Shown here piece by piece: positions 23,509 through 34,661 of a stretch of DNA of 64,000 nt; position 1 is the stretch's first letter; each line of letters starts with the position of its first letter. The translations under genes were made by a program, and so were the position numbers. The stretch lies in NCBI GenBank assembly GCA_027576995.1, contig JANBQC010000018.1, positions 1 to 64,000 on the forward strand. Direction: 5' to 3'. The stretch comes from Dimargaris cristalligena (lineage: Eukaryota; Kickxellomycota; Dimargaritomycetes; Dimargaritales; Dimargaritaceae). Below the pieces are notes generated by a model that was given only the letters and a program-made list of their open reading frames with translations, was not told the origin of the DNA and did not search any database.

Positions 23509-25083
23509 CCCATCTGCACCCTTATTATATGATCCCACACGTGTATCGCGTTGTAATTATTTTATATATAATTTAATATGAACTTATCCTCCACTTCCAC
23601 CTTATCTTGAAATATTAATTACCTTCGCTTAGTTTGAACGAGTTTCCTAGGACATATGACATCTCCATAAACTATTAAGAAACACAAAGGACCTGTAAAG
23701 TGGGGCTAAATTCCAAAAACAAACCAAAATGAAGCCGGGATTGGACTACGAAAAGCTGCTGTCGTAGGCAATAATCCAAGGGATGATTAAGTGTCTACGC
23801 CTCGGACAAGTTTACAAGAGATAGCACACAAGCAGTTAATGCAAAGGGCCTTTATAGATAATAATAAGGGAGAGGTATCAGAGATCGAGTTAACTATAAA
23901 AGGGGGTATAGAATAAATGGTAATTAACTAGAGAATAACTATAGGAATTGGCTCGGCTTTATATGGCCAAGCAGACTAATGATAAAGGTGTCAAACCAGC
24001 ATAGAAGATGCTACTAGATAGCGATATATTGGGTAACTAATAATACATGGATATATAATAAAGGTGATATATGGAATAGGTGAATCGAGTGGCGGGAATA
24101 GTTGAAGGAAGGTGATCTTTCAACAGGGCCAAATCCCCGCGCCCCGTTGATAGAACTAGGCGATGATGGCGCCTAGACCTTCATAATTAATCGGCTTTAA
24201 TCCTATGGATTATTAAGCATGACAGCTGTAAACCGTGATTGTAAAGGAACCCGGTTTGACGGAGGGGTGCTGGGTAATTTATCCCACATGCCCCCAACAT
24301 TAAATAGCCATAACTCATCCACTTCGCACCCCATCCAGTAGTTTCGCTACCGTGGACACGTCTCTAATTAATTAAATTGTCTAGACCATGCAGTCTCTGG
24401 CGAAACATCTAATTCGTGTAGTGGGCAATGCTCTGTGGACAATATCCAATTAATAGTTCTTTGGGAGGGCATACGGTCCTTTGGTATAGGTAGAAGGAGT
24501 AAGACTGCTCTATATATTCGGACATGGGCTCAATGCGCGAGTTTGCCCTGAGCTAGCCGGCCAGAAGAGGCATTAGGCTAAGTATCCTCTGCCCCAACGG
24601 ACAACATGCTAGGGTCGCTCATTCCCACTCCCACACCATTGTCATTGCATCGATGCATCTTTTAATACACAAAGATGCCCGCGACACACTGTTGTTCGGG
24701 GAGGTCTTGTCTTTGAAGTGGGAGAAGGTAGGCAGCTTATGTATACCCCCCGAACCCACACACACAAGCTTAACCAGCTTGTTCCCAAGTGTCTACTACT
24801 TTCCCCGCCGCCGGGGTAATTGGTACTGGTGGTGTAATTAGTGTTTTATCAGGTGCTAGTTGTGCCAGTCACTGGCCCACTCTGGGTCTTTGCCTACCTC
24901 CATGCCATTTTCACAATGTACCTTTTCGTTCATTTCTTTTAGCTCCCCCTCTACCCTACTCTGACCTTCTATCGATATATATTCGACGTACGGACGAGAT
25001 ACCGCCCCCCTCCACTCACACACCCACAATTATATATATATATAGTCACAGACACTTTACCGGTTACCCGCGTCTTGACTCAC
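23509..25083. other. intergenic region, no gene recognised
   Basis: About 1.6 kb of A+T-rich DNA between two + strand genes. It should hold the 3' UTR of the RING gene and the promoter of the next. The last ~300 bases are pyrimidine-rich, with a TATATA run at about 25032–25044, some 40 bases before the next start. Confidence 0.5.
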
Positions 25084-25962
25084 ATGATTCCATTAGTTTA
25101 CGCAAACCTCGTTAAGGGGGCCCTTCTACACTGGCTAACCCGACTCCGTCGCTGGCCGGACCGCGTTTTAGCGGCGTTCCTACGCTGGGCCACCTTCCGG
25201 CGGATATTCGCCACCTGGCTCATTCTGGTCAGTGTAATGACCCTCACCACCTTAGTGGTCCAGCGCATTCGCGCCCACATGCGGTACCTCCGGGCCCAAA
25301 GTGCGCTCCGGCTGCAACTCGTGACCGGTTTACTCGAACTACTCAACGACCACCGACTCGCCATCGGCCACATTAACCCCACCACCACGGGGGTAGCCTT
25401 GGGCGACCTGACTGCCGTGGCGGACCTCACGTTAGCAATCAAACCCCGGTTTCTAACGGTACTGGACCATCACCACGACGACGGTAACCATACCACTACT
25501 ACTTCCCTCCTGGAAGGACCATCTGGTACTGACTCCCCCATGGCTTCAGGGTCAGCAGTGATGCTCGAAGGGGGTTTACTACCACCCTCAGAAGTAGAAG
25601 CAACGGCCGTTGCCGCTGCTGCGGGGGCGCTACCCGCTGGCGATTCGCTTCAAATGGCCACCTTACGACTCAGTACCCTTTCGGAACGTCTCCGGATCCA
25701 ACTGGAAGAAAAATCCCTGGCTAACCAGCCGCCCCAGGACTATGACCTGATCATTCTGAAGCGAAAGGTATCCCAAACGAAAGGTGACCTAGCCTTTAGC
25801 CTGGGCAAAACCGACCTGGTGTCGCCCTATACCTCCCCATATTTTTACTCGCCGTATTCGACGAGCCCCTATGCCGACACCAACGACGCTTATGTGAAAA
25901 TTCAGTCGGAATTACGAACGCTGAAGGGGCTGCTACTCAACCCGAAGTTTGCTTTTGATTAG
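25084..25962 (+). CDS. membrane protein with peroxin-14/17-like C-terminal segment (tentative)
   Basis: 292 aa, single exon. The start is the first ATG (MIPLVYANLVKGALL); a TTG nine bases upstream is in frame but has no support. The N-terminus is basic and arginine-rich, followed by one hydrophobic helix at about residues 44–58 (WLILVSVMTLTTLVVQ). A helical region (MRYLRAQSALRLQLVTGLLE), a His/Thr/Gly-rich spacer, a second helix (LRLSTLSERLRIQLEEK) and a Tyr/Ser/Pro stretch (SPYTSPYFYSPYSTSPYAD) follow. The C-terminal IQSELRTLKGLLLNPKFAF resembles the end of the Pex14/Pex17 coiled coil, where SLKGLLLNR(R/N)xF is typical. Pex14 and Pex17 form the docking complex for peroxisomal import receptors. 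The N-terminal Pex5-binding domain of Pex14 is absent, so a Pex17-like role is the better guess. The family call rests on a short motif recalled from memory. Confidence 0.5.
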   Translation: MIPLVYANLVKGALLHWLTRLRRWPDRVLAAFLRWATFRRIFATWLILVSVMTLTTLVVQRIRAHMRYLRAQSALRLQLVTGLLELLNDHRLAIGHINPTTTGVALGDLTAVADLTLAIKPRFLTVLDHHHDDGNHTTTTSLLEGPSGTDSPMASGSAVMLEGGLLPPSEVEATAVAAAAGALPAGDSLQMATLRLSTLSERLRIQLEEKSLANQPPQDYDLIILKRKVSQTKGDLAFSLGKTDLVSPYTSPYFYSPYSTSPYADTNDAYVKIQSELRTLKGLLLNPKFAFD

Positions 25963-25976
25963 TCTTATTCGTCTAT

Positions 25977-26001
<25 letters not shown>
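25977..26001. repeat. (TA)n microsatellite
   Basis: About twelve TA units beginning 15 bases after the stop codon of the preceding gene, running into TGTATGTGTATG. It lies in the presumed 3' UTR. Confidence 0.9.
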
Positions 26002-26009
<8 letters not shown>

Positions 26010-26678
26010 ATGTATTTATTGAGTGAGTGGGTGATGAGGGCTGTCTTTTTTATCAGCCCTTTCCCAGGTTTATTGTACGGATTACTTTATCATCGCCGCG
26101 TTTACCATTGTTTCAGCCGGTTCTATCCCGCCACCCAATATTTAAAAGGAAATACGCCAAATAATTTGGCGGTTTTCTGATGCATCATCACCCGCGGCCC
26201 TGTTTAATTTAACTTACCCATTGTTCTTTAAATACAAAGCCCCAACAATTCCTTAGGGTGCGTTGATCATTTTTTTAAAAAAAAATCCGAAAAATGTTAT
26301 AATTATAATTATTGGCATGGTCAACTGTGGTGTAGTCCAGATGACAATTCAATTTAATTTCGGAATACAAGCCAAAAGCGGTGGTAGTCTCTATGAACTT
26401 CAATGTTTTCATTACGAATGAATCATGGATCGTTCATATTCGAGTTTTTCATTATTAAAGGGATATTTGTTTAAATAACTCGAAATGTCCTCCTGCTCTT
26501 GCCCCGAGGTCAGAGCTAGCTGAAAGTGAATTAGCATAACAACCAACCTCACTCATTCTCTACGATTATAATGAGGGTCAATTATGATAGCCATCCTAGC
26601 TTTGCAAAAAACAAAAACAAAAACAAAACAAACCAAGCAAATACCAAGAAGGATTGATGCATGCCTAGGTGGCACTGA

Positions 26679-29342
26679 TTAATAATTAGGGTTGGAAATG
26701 GGCATAACTCCACCCGCTCCGGCCATCGAATAAGGTGCCAGTCGATGACTCCCTTCGTCGCGCTCAGCATCGCAACTCAACCGAGCAGCCGCTTCGTCAC
26801 TATGTAAAGCATCTCTCCCACCATCGGTGATGGATCCTCCCGCCGACCCGGAGGAGTGTCGGCGTCGGTGTCGTCGATGATGATGGCGGGGTTTAGTAGA
26901 GCCCTGGCGATGATGTCGGCGATGATGGTACAGTTTGGTATCGCCATCGCCACTACTGTGGCTTCGTCTATGATGGTGGTGGTGGTGATGGCCGGAATCG
27001 TGACGGGAGTGCAGATGATGGGGAGAAGCTGGCTGGTCGCTATTACAGGATGACGACGAAGCGGTCAGGCTATAGTCACTATTCAAACTATCCTGGGAAT
27101 TGGACTGGGAAAGACTACGGCGGCCGTGGTCTTCGCTGACGCGATATGAATCGAGTGATTGGGGTGGCGCCAGGGCCGAATCCATCCTATTAGGTTGCAT
27201 CACGGCCGACGTCATAGCTACATAGGACGGGTCATGATCACCATGGTATTCGCCATTGTGGTGGTGGTGGTCAGGGGAATAGCGAACCCCCGGATTATAA
27301 CCTGACTCCGGCCCTTCAAGACCGTGGCTGCTATCACTCCCATTAACTCCAGTTGGGGGCGGTGGGGGTTGAGCAGCCATGGATTGGGAACGTTTCGGGT
27401 GGAAAATACTGGATAATTTTTCGCGGAACCGTCTTCGGTGGGTTTTACGACCGCTGGACCGGGCCGTCGAATTGCCTTCGTATGAGCTGCCGTTGGTGTT
27501 GTAGTTCGATAGTTCATAATGATCCAGCAGGTGCGCACTTCCCGTTGGCCCAATGTATCCTCCTTCTTCCCTTAGCACCACCGGGGGCCCTTCTTGATCC
27601 ACATAGAGGTGATGCGGAAAACTGCCATTATGAGGAACCGGTGAACCGTTATTGTGTAAGCGCCTTTCAACCGATGATTGGCGACTGTGGTGAATTGGGG
27701 TAGAAGGTGTCGACGTGTGGTTCCTGGATCGGGGTTGAGACCATGTTTGCGACGGGGCTATAGTATACCGCCGGGTCCGGGCATTGCCATTTGTATTTAT
27801 TTCGTATTCGATTAGCGGAAGACTAGCTGGTTGACGAGGATCAATAGTGGTATTACTCCCTTCCGTCGATTCCAACTGATACGACACATGACCATGCGAC
27901 GAAGCCGCCGTTGTTGCTGCTGTGGTTGTTGAGTGAGGGTCGCTACCGCTAGTTCCCTGGCTTTCGAGGCCCCGAACCGGCGCCACGGCGATTCCGGATT
28001 GATTAGCGGATGAGCTGTTACCCTTGCCATTATCATAGGTCCCCTCTTTTAAGGGCCGCACCGCCCGTTGGTACAGCTTCGTAGGCTTATGGAGGATGTG
28101 TGGTATCTTTTCAACCAACTCTACCCCTTCATAAGCACCATGTTGTAGTAGATCCCCTAAACTTTCCGGGGTTCCCCCCTTGACCGGACCAGTAGGGGCG
28201 GACTTATCAACGTCCGGGGTCGGAGGATCGACTGCCGATGCGCTATTATTAAGGCGATTACGCCGACGTGCCCGTCGGGCGAGAACCAGCTGGCGCAGCG
28301 GATTCAAACTGCTTCCACCAGCGGACCCTTTGGCCCGGGGATCTACTACTGCTGCTGTCGCCCCCCCTCGCTCTACACCGGAGGAATCGAGTGGCATATT
28401 TAGCGAAGAATGGGCGGTATGCCGGGGAGGTGGACCTTGGAGGGATACTGTACGGACTAGGGCTTCGTTGGGACTGGCCCCCGATACCACCGCCGATCGT
28501 CCCTCTCCAACAGATTCCCCCCCACCGGCCCCTCGTTGGGGGGTGGAGGTTCCGGTACCACCCAATGATTTGATGGAGGAATTGTGCGAATGGAGCGCGT
28601 AACGAAGGGCATTAAGATCATCATACGACCGTGAATGGGATTTACGCCGCAGAACCGGGGCTGTGGCAGTGCCGTAGGGAGAAGGGTCACCACCACCACC
28701 GCTCCTACCATCGGGGGCGGGATGCCTCTGCGAACTGGGATGATGGCTGTGGCAGTATCGGTGATTACTTTCGGCCCTGGTCCCGGGTGGTTGATCATCG
28801 CACCTACCGCCGATTTCCGAATCGACTGACGAAAGCGACTCGGGCGACGGATAACCACTACCACCGTTACAGTCGCCGCCGCTGCCTCTACCGCAGTCTC
28901 CCCCATTGGGAAAGTGGGCGGGTGGCATTTCAAACACCCCTGCTACCAGGTGCGATTCGCGGGGAAGTTCATGCACCGTACGACACATGAGGCACACCAC
29001 GGACCGGACCAGGGTGTATAGGTTACTCGTCAACAGGGCCACAGCGGCCAGCAAGGCGATGAGTGTGAGGGTGAATTGACGACCTAGCCAAAAGGCCGTG
29101 GCCAACAGGGGGCCCAGGGCCGGCCGCACGAGACGGTGCAACCACAGACCCACGCAGAGACCCGGGCTCCAGGCCTGCATGGCCCGGTCCTTGACGAGGG
29201 AATCGGGGAGCTGGGTAAGGGTGAAATCGATGGGATGGAGCTTGGCCTCGTCGAGGCTGGTGAAATAATGGTTATGGGGGGCCCAGGCCGGTGGGGAGTG
29301 GTGGCGGTGGTGACCGGCTGGGCGTAGGCGGGGAGCACCCAT
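26679..29342 (-). CDS. unidentified membrane-anchored protein with long His/Ser-rich disordered tail
   Basis: 887 aa, single exon; ATG at 29340–29342, TAA at 26679–26681. I do not recognise the family. The N-terminus (about 1–125) is the only ordered-looking part: a short helix region (FTSLDEAKLHPIDFTLTQLP) and two hydrophobic segments at about 61–82 and 89–120 (TLTLIALLAAVALLTSNLYT), the second ending in CLMCRT. The remaining ~750 residues are low complexity: Gly/Ser-rich, then His-rich blocks (a run of seven His near the C-terminus, several HH and RRH clusters), with a basic patch (KTHRRRFREKLSSIFHPKRS) in the middle. The hydrophobic hairpin suggests attachment to an internal membrane with the tail in the cytosol. 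The His clusters could bind metal or come from CAC/CAT codon slippage. The frame is open over 2.66 kb, which supports real coding. Confidence 0.7.
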   Translation of the reverse strand: MGAPRLRPAGHHRHHSPPAWAPHNHYFTSLDEAKLHPIDFTLTQLPDSLVKDRAMQAWSPGLCVGLWLHRLVRPALGPLLATAFWLGRQFTLTLIALLAAVALLTSNLYTLVRSVVCLMCRTVHELPRESHLVAGVFEMPPAHFPNGGDCGRGSGGDCNGGSGYPSPESLSSVDSEIGGRCDDQPPGTRAESNHRYCHSHHPSSQRHPAPDGRSGGGGDPSPYGTATAPVLRRKSHSRSYDDLNALRYALHSHNSSIKSLGGTGTSTPQRGAGGGESVGEGRSAVVSGASPNEALVRTVSLQGPPPRHTAHSSLNMPLDSSGVERGGATAAVVDPRAKGSAGGSSLNPLRQLVLARRARRRNRLNNSASAVDPPTPDVDKSAPTGPVKGGTPESLGDLLQHGAYEGVELVEKIPHILHKPTKLYQRAVRPLKEGTYDNGKGNSSSANQSGIAVAPVRGLESQGTSGSDPHSTTTAATTAASSHGHVSYQLESTEGSNTTIDPRQPASLPLIEYEINTNGNARTRRYTIAPSQTWSQPRSRNHTSTPSTPIHHSRQSSVERRLHNNGSPVPHNGSFPHHLYVDQEGPPVVLREEGGYIGPTGSAHLLDHYELSNYNTNGSSYEGNSTARSSGRKTHRRRFREKLSSIFHPKRSQSMAAQPPPPPTGVNGSDSSHGLEGPESGYNPGVRYSPDHHHHNGEYHGDHDPSYVAMTSAVMQPNRMDSALAPPQSLDSYRVSEDHGRRSLSQSNSQDSLNSDYSLTASSSSCNSDQPASPHHLHSRHDSGHHHHHHHRRSHSSGDGDTKLYHHRRHHRQGSTKPRHHHRRHRRRHSSGSAGGSITDGGRDALHSDEAAARLSCDAERDEGSHRLAPYSMAGAGGVMPISNPNY

Positions 29343-32018
29343 ATCGCTTTGGCAGTTGATTGTTAGACGTAAGCAATGTATATCCTGCGCAGGGATAGGC
29401 TAATTCTAACGGGGCTAGTAAAAATAAAAAAAATGCAAGATTGCTAAGTGCAGGCCATACAGTAGTATAATGTACGAATGAAATTACGGGGAGAGGATTA
29501 GATAAAGTAGCGGATAAATAAGAAAGGTTTTAAAGGCACTTTCAAGGCATAGTGGATGTAAAGGGCCGCGCTGACCGAGATATATAGATGAATGAACCTC
29601 TTCCCTCCGTGCTTAATGAAGAATGGTCAAATGAAGTCAAGTGCGACTGTGTGAATTGGGAGAGCCCCGTGGACTCCGTGAACAACTAAAACTATACTAT
29701 AAAAAAATGGCACCCTTTGGGAAATACGTAGGAGGAGGGTAGGTAGGTAAGTCGGCAATAATTATGTAAGCCGGTCTGTCACGGGAACATATATATATGA
29801 TGGGCCTTCGGTAATTAAGACTATTTGAATTGGTGGTGGATGGGGCTCGCGAAATTTCCCCAGTAAACCAGAAGATGCTGCCAGGACTAGAAATACAAGA
29901 AAAATGACGTGTATAGGATTTAGATGACGATTCTAATGAATCGTGCAAGGTAAATATGTATATATAGAAGAAATCTAGGTAAAACAGTTGATCTTTGTCG
30001 CTGTCAGTCCAAGTAGTATATGAAAGTCTTGATTAAATATGCGAAAATGGAATATGCAAGTCTCTCGGGTCTTGAGACTATATAACGTTTAGGGTGGATA
30101 TGAATGTGGGGGGTATGTAAGCAAAGGATAGAAGAAATCAGCGTATGATAAATTAAATAGAGTTTCTATATTAAGCACGACTAACGGGGAAAGGAAGCAA
30201 AGAAGGGTGTATATACCACACCTATCCCTGGGGAATTGAGTGACATTCCCTTGACTAGGCGCAGCAGGCTTTGCCAATTGGGTGGGGGGGCTGCATCTAT
30301 AAATTAATTGTATTGGCGTAAGTAGCGAAGGTGAGAAGAATATCGGAGGGAAAAGGTTTATGGGGTACACCCCCCCCTCTTTCTCTCTCTATCAAGTAGG
30401 AGGCCTATTGGTAGAAATGGGGAAATAAAATTTTAAAAGGGGCTTATAGTAGTAGTAGTAGTAGCAGTCCTCCTCTATTGGGGTGAAATTGGCGTATTGA
30501 TAGTGCGAAACCTCTTTTGCCTTCTGCATGAGCCTCGCCCGACAGGGATGAAACCAATCCGCCCACCCGTCTTCCTTGCGCTCTTTGCCTATAGCTAATT
30601 ACACCAAATGTTAGGTGTGTCCAACGACGAATCGTATAGATGGGTTTCACATCCAAATGATTAGGGTCCGTGATTGCGGAACGGGGGAGGAAATATCTCA
30701 CCACCCCCCCACCCCTTCCCTCCTCATGCTACCTCGCTTCCAAAAACCCCAAGCTACACGATATATCCCTATAACCCCTTCATCCCTTGAACAGAAGCAT
30801 ATGGGCCGCGTGGATTCCGATTCAAACGCATAGATCACCGCGGTAGTGAAAAGCCCTTCTACAGCCTGCCTTTAACGACACACATATGAATTGTGGGGGT
30901 GCAGAGAGCACCCCATCCATTGGTCCAATTGTCCCAAGGATGGATTCAACTAAAAGCCGAACATGCAAAGTAGGCTAACAGCGCCATGTGATCGCCGTTA
31001 CAGTTGATTTCTGGCATAAACAGGTTATCTGTAAGGTACAATGCCAGGTAATTTATTTATTCCCAGTATTATAGTGGATTTACTTTACAGCTGGTTTAAC
31101 GGAGCTCTTGACTGGTAGGAAGTGGTTATTCTCGTTACTGTATCTTAAGTGGAGTTTGCTCTTCATTTATATGATTAGTATTCATTAGCTGGATCCCCCG
31201 ACCTCCGAAGACTCATTTGTTTTTTCCTCTATACTTTTCAATACTATTGGGCACTTTACTTTTTCACTTCAAAGGCCTCACATATCACACCAAAGTGAAC
31301 AAGAAACACTCAGCGCAACTGGTGCAACAGCCAGGCCAAGGAACCCCCAAGACCTGAACACATCACGTGACCCCTTCTCCCGGGATCCCAGCCCGAATGT
31401 AGCGCGAACGAAAGTCGACGTGACCAGACCAAAAAGACAGGCATAGAACGTATAAAACCAGCCGAACCTACCGGAAGACCGGGTTCATGATATTTCAATA
31501 AAATCATAATTTATACTTTACTAGTTAGTTGATTAGCATATTCCCCCTCCCCACACGGACTTCACCTACGGTAATCACCCTCGCTTCGGTCCAACCCGGA
31601 CCCCCTTCGGCTATACTAGCCATGAGTGCAATTTAACAGATTAAATTATAATCACGTGATGCTAGTGCTGCTAACTTAGTGAGCAAGTTATTAGTCATGT
31701 GATTCAGATATAGTATGTCAACCATGCAATAAATAGTAAAATCCAATACATTTAACGATGTTCCAGTGGACAACGAACAGTCCTAAAATTGCCGTTTTTT
31801 AAAATCCGCAAGCCACCTTATCTCTCAACTAGACTATATTTTTATTTAGGAAATTCTTAATATACATTTTCTAAAGAACGATAGACCAATATCCCTATGA
31901 TCCAGGGCTCAAATAATATGGGGTAATTTAAAATTAGAAAAACAGATGGATAAAAGCACTTCCTAATATTATGGCTATAGGAGGGAGGGGGAGCGGCCGG
32001 GTTGCTAAGGTACATTAT
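29343..32018. other. gene-poor interval
   Basis: About 2.7 kb between two minus-strand genes. It should include the promoter of the His/Ser-rich membrane protein gene and the 3' UTR of the trihelix gene. Scattered short open frames have no family resemblance. A short AGT repeat lies near 30448–30462. Confidence 0.5.
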
Positions 32019-34661
32019 TTAAAGGCGGTGATTTATCTCAGCTTTAAGTTCCGCGCAGTCGGCGCTTATCTCATCTATTCCCTCGCATGCTTTCCGGTAG
32101 AGTCGCATCCATTGGTACTGGAGCTCCTGACCCTGTTGCAACATACCATGGACCTTATGGATTTTACCCTCTAAGCGCTGCAACTGGATACCCAAGGGTT
32201 CCTTTGAGCTAGTATGGGTAGAGTCCCGCTGTTCTGTCTGCTGGTGCTGCTGAAGGGCCGGGAGTTGGGGGGGTGGGCTCAAGAGAGGCGCACTGAGGGG
32301 GCCCTGGGCATCTAAAGGCGACATTCCCCGCTCCCGGGGTGAACTAGGCTCACTATGCGATAAGCGGTCCAGCCTCGCCCGTTTACTACTATTACTACTA
32401 CCGTCACTACCGCTACCACTGCTAATGCCTGGACTGTAGACCCGGCGATGATGTCCATCACCGCCGCCCAGTCCCGCTCGGGGCTCAGATGATTCACTTG
32501 ACATGGTCGCTCCTCCTGCCGCCCGTAGTAAACCCAAGACGGGATGGTCCGGGTCCATCAAATCATCCGGGTCCGCTCGCCATTCAGCGGTCAGGGTAGG
32601 GGAGGTCCGGGATTTGCCCAATGGTGTGGGGCGTAGTAGAGCAGAATCCAAATTACTCCCCGGGTAATAAGGGGTAGTGGACGGGGACGAGGCCACTATG
32701 GAGTGTAAGGAAGGAAGCGCAGCAGCGGTGGTAGTGGCTGCGGGGGGTGAAGCCGAATCCAGGGACTCCGAACGAGTGGGCCGGTTACCCGACAGACGCC
32801 GTAATTGGTGGGGTCGTCGCGGACTAAGTAACCCGTAGTCGCTGCTACTGGAGTCGTCACGGTCTTCGAAAACGCGCTTCGTACGGACGTTGGTGGACAG
32901 GTGAGGGTGGTGACTGTCTATTTCCCCCAGAGAAGGGTCCTCCTTACCGGTGGTCGACCGGTCCGCCACCATGGCTGCTGCTGCGGTTGTTTGGAAGGGG
33001 GGAGGGGTGGGCTGGGCATCGGAGGGGAAGAACGGCGACACTGAGCGATCGGAGGCATTTAATTTAATCAATGCGTCAGCGGCCCGGGTGGCCTTCATAT
33101 TACTACTACTACTACTGCCACCGGTACTAGAGGAGGTCCCCCCAGTTTTGGCCGGCCCTTCCATAACAAACCCCGTAATGCGCGGTCGAGGGGGTTGCTG
33201 ATCGTTGCGCCGGTGGGCTTCGTCCAAATCGTTAATTTCTTTAATTTCATTGTAAAACGGACTGTACCGGTGTTGGTCGGGGGGTAGCGTCGCATTTTGG
33301 GTCACACACTGATTATACGCTCGGCTCAAATTTTTCCATTTGTAGAGGCACTGGTTGGCGGTGCGGTCAATGTTTTGCTCTAGCAGGGTATCCGCAATTT
33401 GGACCCATAGGGTGTTGTTGCGGGCCATCCGGGCGAATTGGGCCGAGAGTCGTTTGCGTAGACTGAGCAATAAACGGACGCTATATTCGGGCCACAGTTT
33501 AATGGTTTTCTCCTCGGGGAGGGGCTGTTTGGCTAGGGGTACGTCTGAAAAATTATCAACCACTACCATGGCCGAGGCAGTTGATGGGGCTGGTTCTCCC
33601 CCAACCGGGCCCTGGGCCGTCACCGACAGCTTACCCTTGCTAGATCGAGACCCTGAACCATCGGCCCCACTCCCGCCGGGACTTCTAGACCGACTCAAAA
33701 GTGAGGGTGTCCCGGGTGAATTGAAGTGGGCAATAGCGAAATTAGGTCCCGGACCACTACTACCACCGCTACCCATGGGAGCGGGGGCCGAGTCCCGCCT
33801 TACCGGTTGGCTGAGCCCGGTAGAAGGGGAGAACCGGGGACCCGACTCACCCAAGCGAACGGGAGGGGAGGAGGAGGAAGAGGTAGTGTGCGTATTGTGA
33901 GTGGCTGCTCCTGCTGCTATATGGGCCGGGGCGGTGGAATGGGGCGAAGGCTGGCGAGGGTAGGCCCGGGGCCCGCCCACCTCATAGCCTCCTCCTCCCA
34001 TGCGAAGAGCGGGTAACAAGTCGCCCATTCCCCGGGCGGACTCGCTCGATGGGCGGATACCGTAGGAATACATGGGCGGATAGGCAGACGACGACAGCGG
34101 TGGTGGTGGTTGGTGGGGGCTTCCCCTAGGCATGGTGGGTGATGAGGACGCGGCGGTGGGGTTACGGTGGTGTGAGAAAATGGGGGAAGGGCGTTGTGTG
34201 GTGCGCGCCCGCGGGGATGCCCGGTGGATACTGTACGCGGGGTGTGGCGGACTGGGGTGGGTAGCTTGTTGGCGATGGCCCGGTGGGTGGGCGGAGAAAC
34301 GGGACAGGGTGGTGGCACTAGTTAGCTGGTGCGGGGGTTGCAGCCGGATACTGGTTTCACTGGGGGACCGGTAGGTGTAACTAGGCGATGTGTACGGCAA
34401 GGCTTCCGGTCCGCCGTAGTAAGGATTATAGGCCAATGCCGGGGATTCAGCAGTGGGTCGGGGGGACGGGTGGGAACCGTGTGGGGGCTGCTGTTGATCC
34501 CGGTGAGGGTGGGGTTGGTGGCTATGATGGTGACGGTGACCAGGGTAACCTACCGGCCGATTGAGCGGACTCATGGTTACACTAGAATCCGCTGGAAGAC
34601 TACTATTAGGAGGTGGTAGAGACGCGTTGGGTGAGCTCGATAGTTGGCGGTGCTGGTCCAT
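32019..34661 (-). CDS. trihelix/Myb-SANT-like DNA-binding protein with C-terminal coiled coil
   Basis: 880 aa, single exon; the start is the first ATG (MDQHRQLSSSPNAS, 34659–34661). The frame is open upstream through a GTGTGT-type run with no earlier ATG that I trust. Residues ~383–460 form a three-helix Myb/SANT-like (MADF/trihelix) domain: IKLWPEYSVRLLLSLRKRLS, then NTLWVQIADTLLEQN and NQCLYKWKNLSRAYNQ. The spaced tryptophans (W in LWPEYS, LWVQIA and YKWKNL) are the usual core of this fold. Flanks are long and disordered (Pro/Ser/His). The last ~55 residues are predicted coiled coil (LQRLEGKIHKVHGMLQQGQE), probably for dimerisation. Proteins of this shape are nuclear transcription factors or chromatin-associated regulators; target genes cannot be read from sequence. 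Fungal homologues with a central trihelix-like domain and a terminal coiled coil are largely uncharacterised. Confidence 0.75.
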   Translation of the reverse strand: MDQHRQLSSSPNASLPPPNSSLPADSSVTMSPLNRPVGYPGHRHHHSHQPHPHRDQQQPPHGSHPSPRPTAESPALAYNPYYGGPEALPYTSPSYTYRSPSETSIRLQPPHQLTSATTLSRFSAHPPGHRQQATHPSPPHPAYSIHRASPRARTTQRPSPIFSHHRNPTAASSSPTMPRGSPHQPPPPLSSSAYPPMYSYGIRPSSESARGMGDLLPALRMGGGGYEVGGPRAYPRQPSPHSTAPAHIAAGAATHNTHTTSSSSSPPVRLGESGPRFSPSTGLSQPVRRDSAPAPMGSGGSSGPGPNFAIAHFNSPGTPSLLSRSRSPGGSGADGSGSRSSKGKLSVTAQGPVGGEPAPSTASAMVVVDNFSDVPLAKQPLPEEKTIKLWPEYSVRLLLSLRKRLSAQFARMARNNTLWVQIADTLLEQNIDRTANQCLYKWKNLSRAYNQCVTQNATLPPDQHRYSPFYNEIKEINDLDEAHRRNDQQPPRPRITGFVMEGPAKTGGTSSSTGGSSSSSNMKATRAADALIKLNASDRSVSPFFPSDAQPTPPPFQTTAAAAMVADRSTTGKEDPSLGEIDSHHPHLSTNVRTKRVFEDRDDSSSSDYGLLSPRRPHQLRRLSGNRPTRSESLDSASPPAATTTAAALPSLHSIVASSPSTTPYYPGSNLDSALLRPTPLGKSRTSPTLTAEWRADPDDLMDPDHPVLGLLRAAGGATMSSESSEPRAGLGGGDGHHRRVYSPGISSGSGSDGSSNSSKRARLDRLSHSEPSSPRERGMSPLDAQGPLSAPLLSPPPQLPALQQHQQTEQRDSTHTSSKEPLGIQLQRLEGKIHKVHGMLQQGQELQYQWMRLYRKACEGIDEISADCAELKAEINHRL

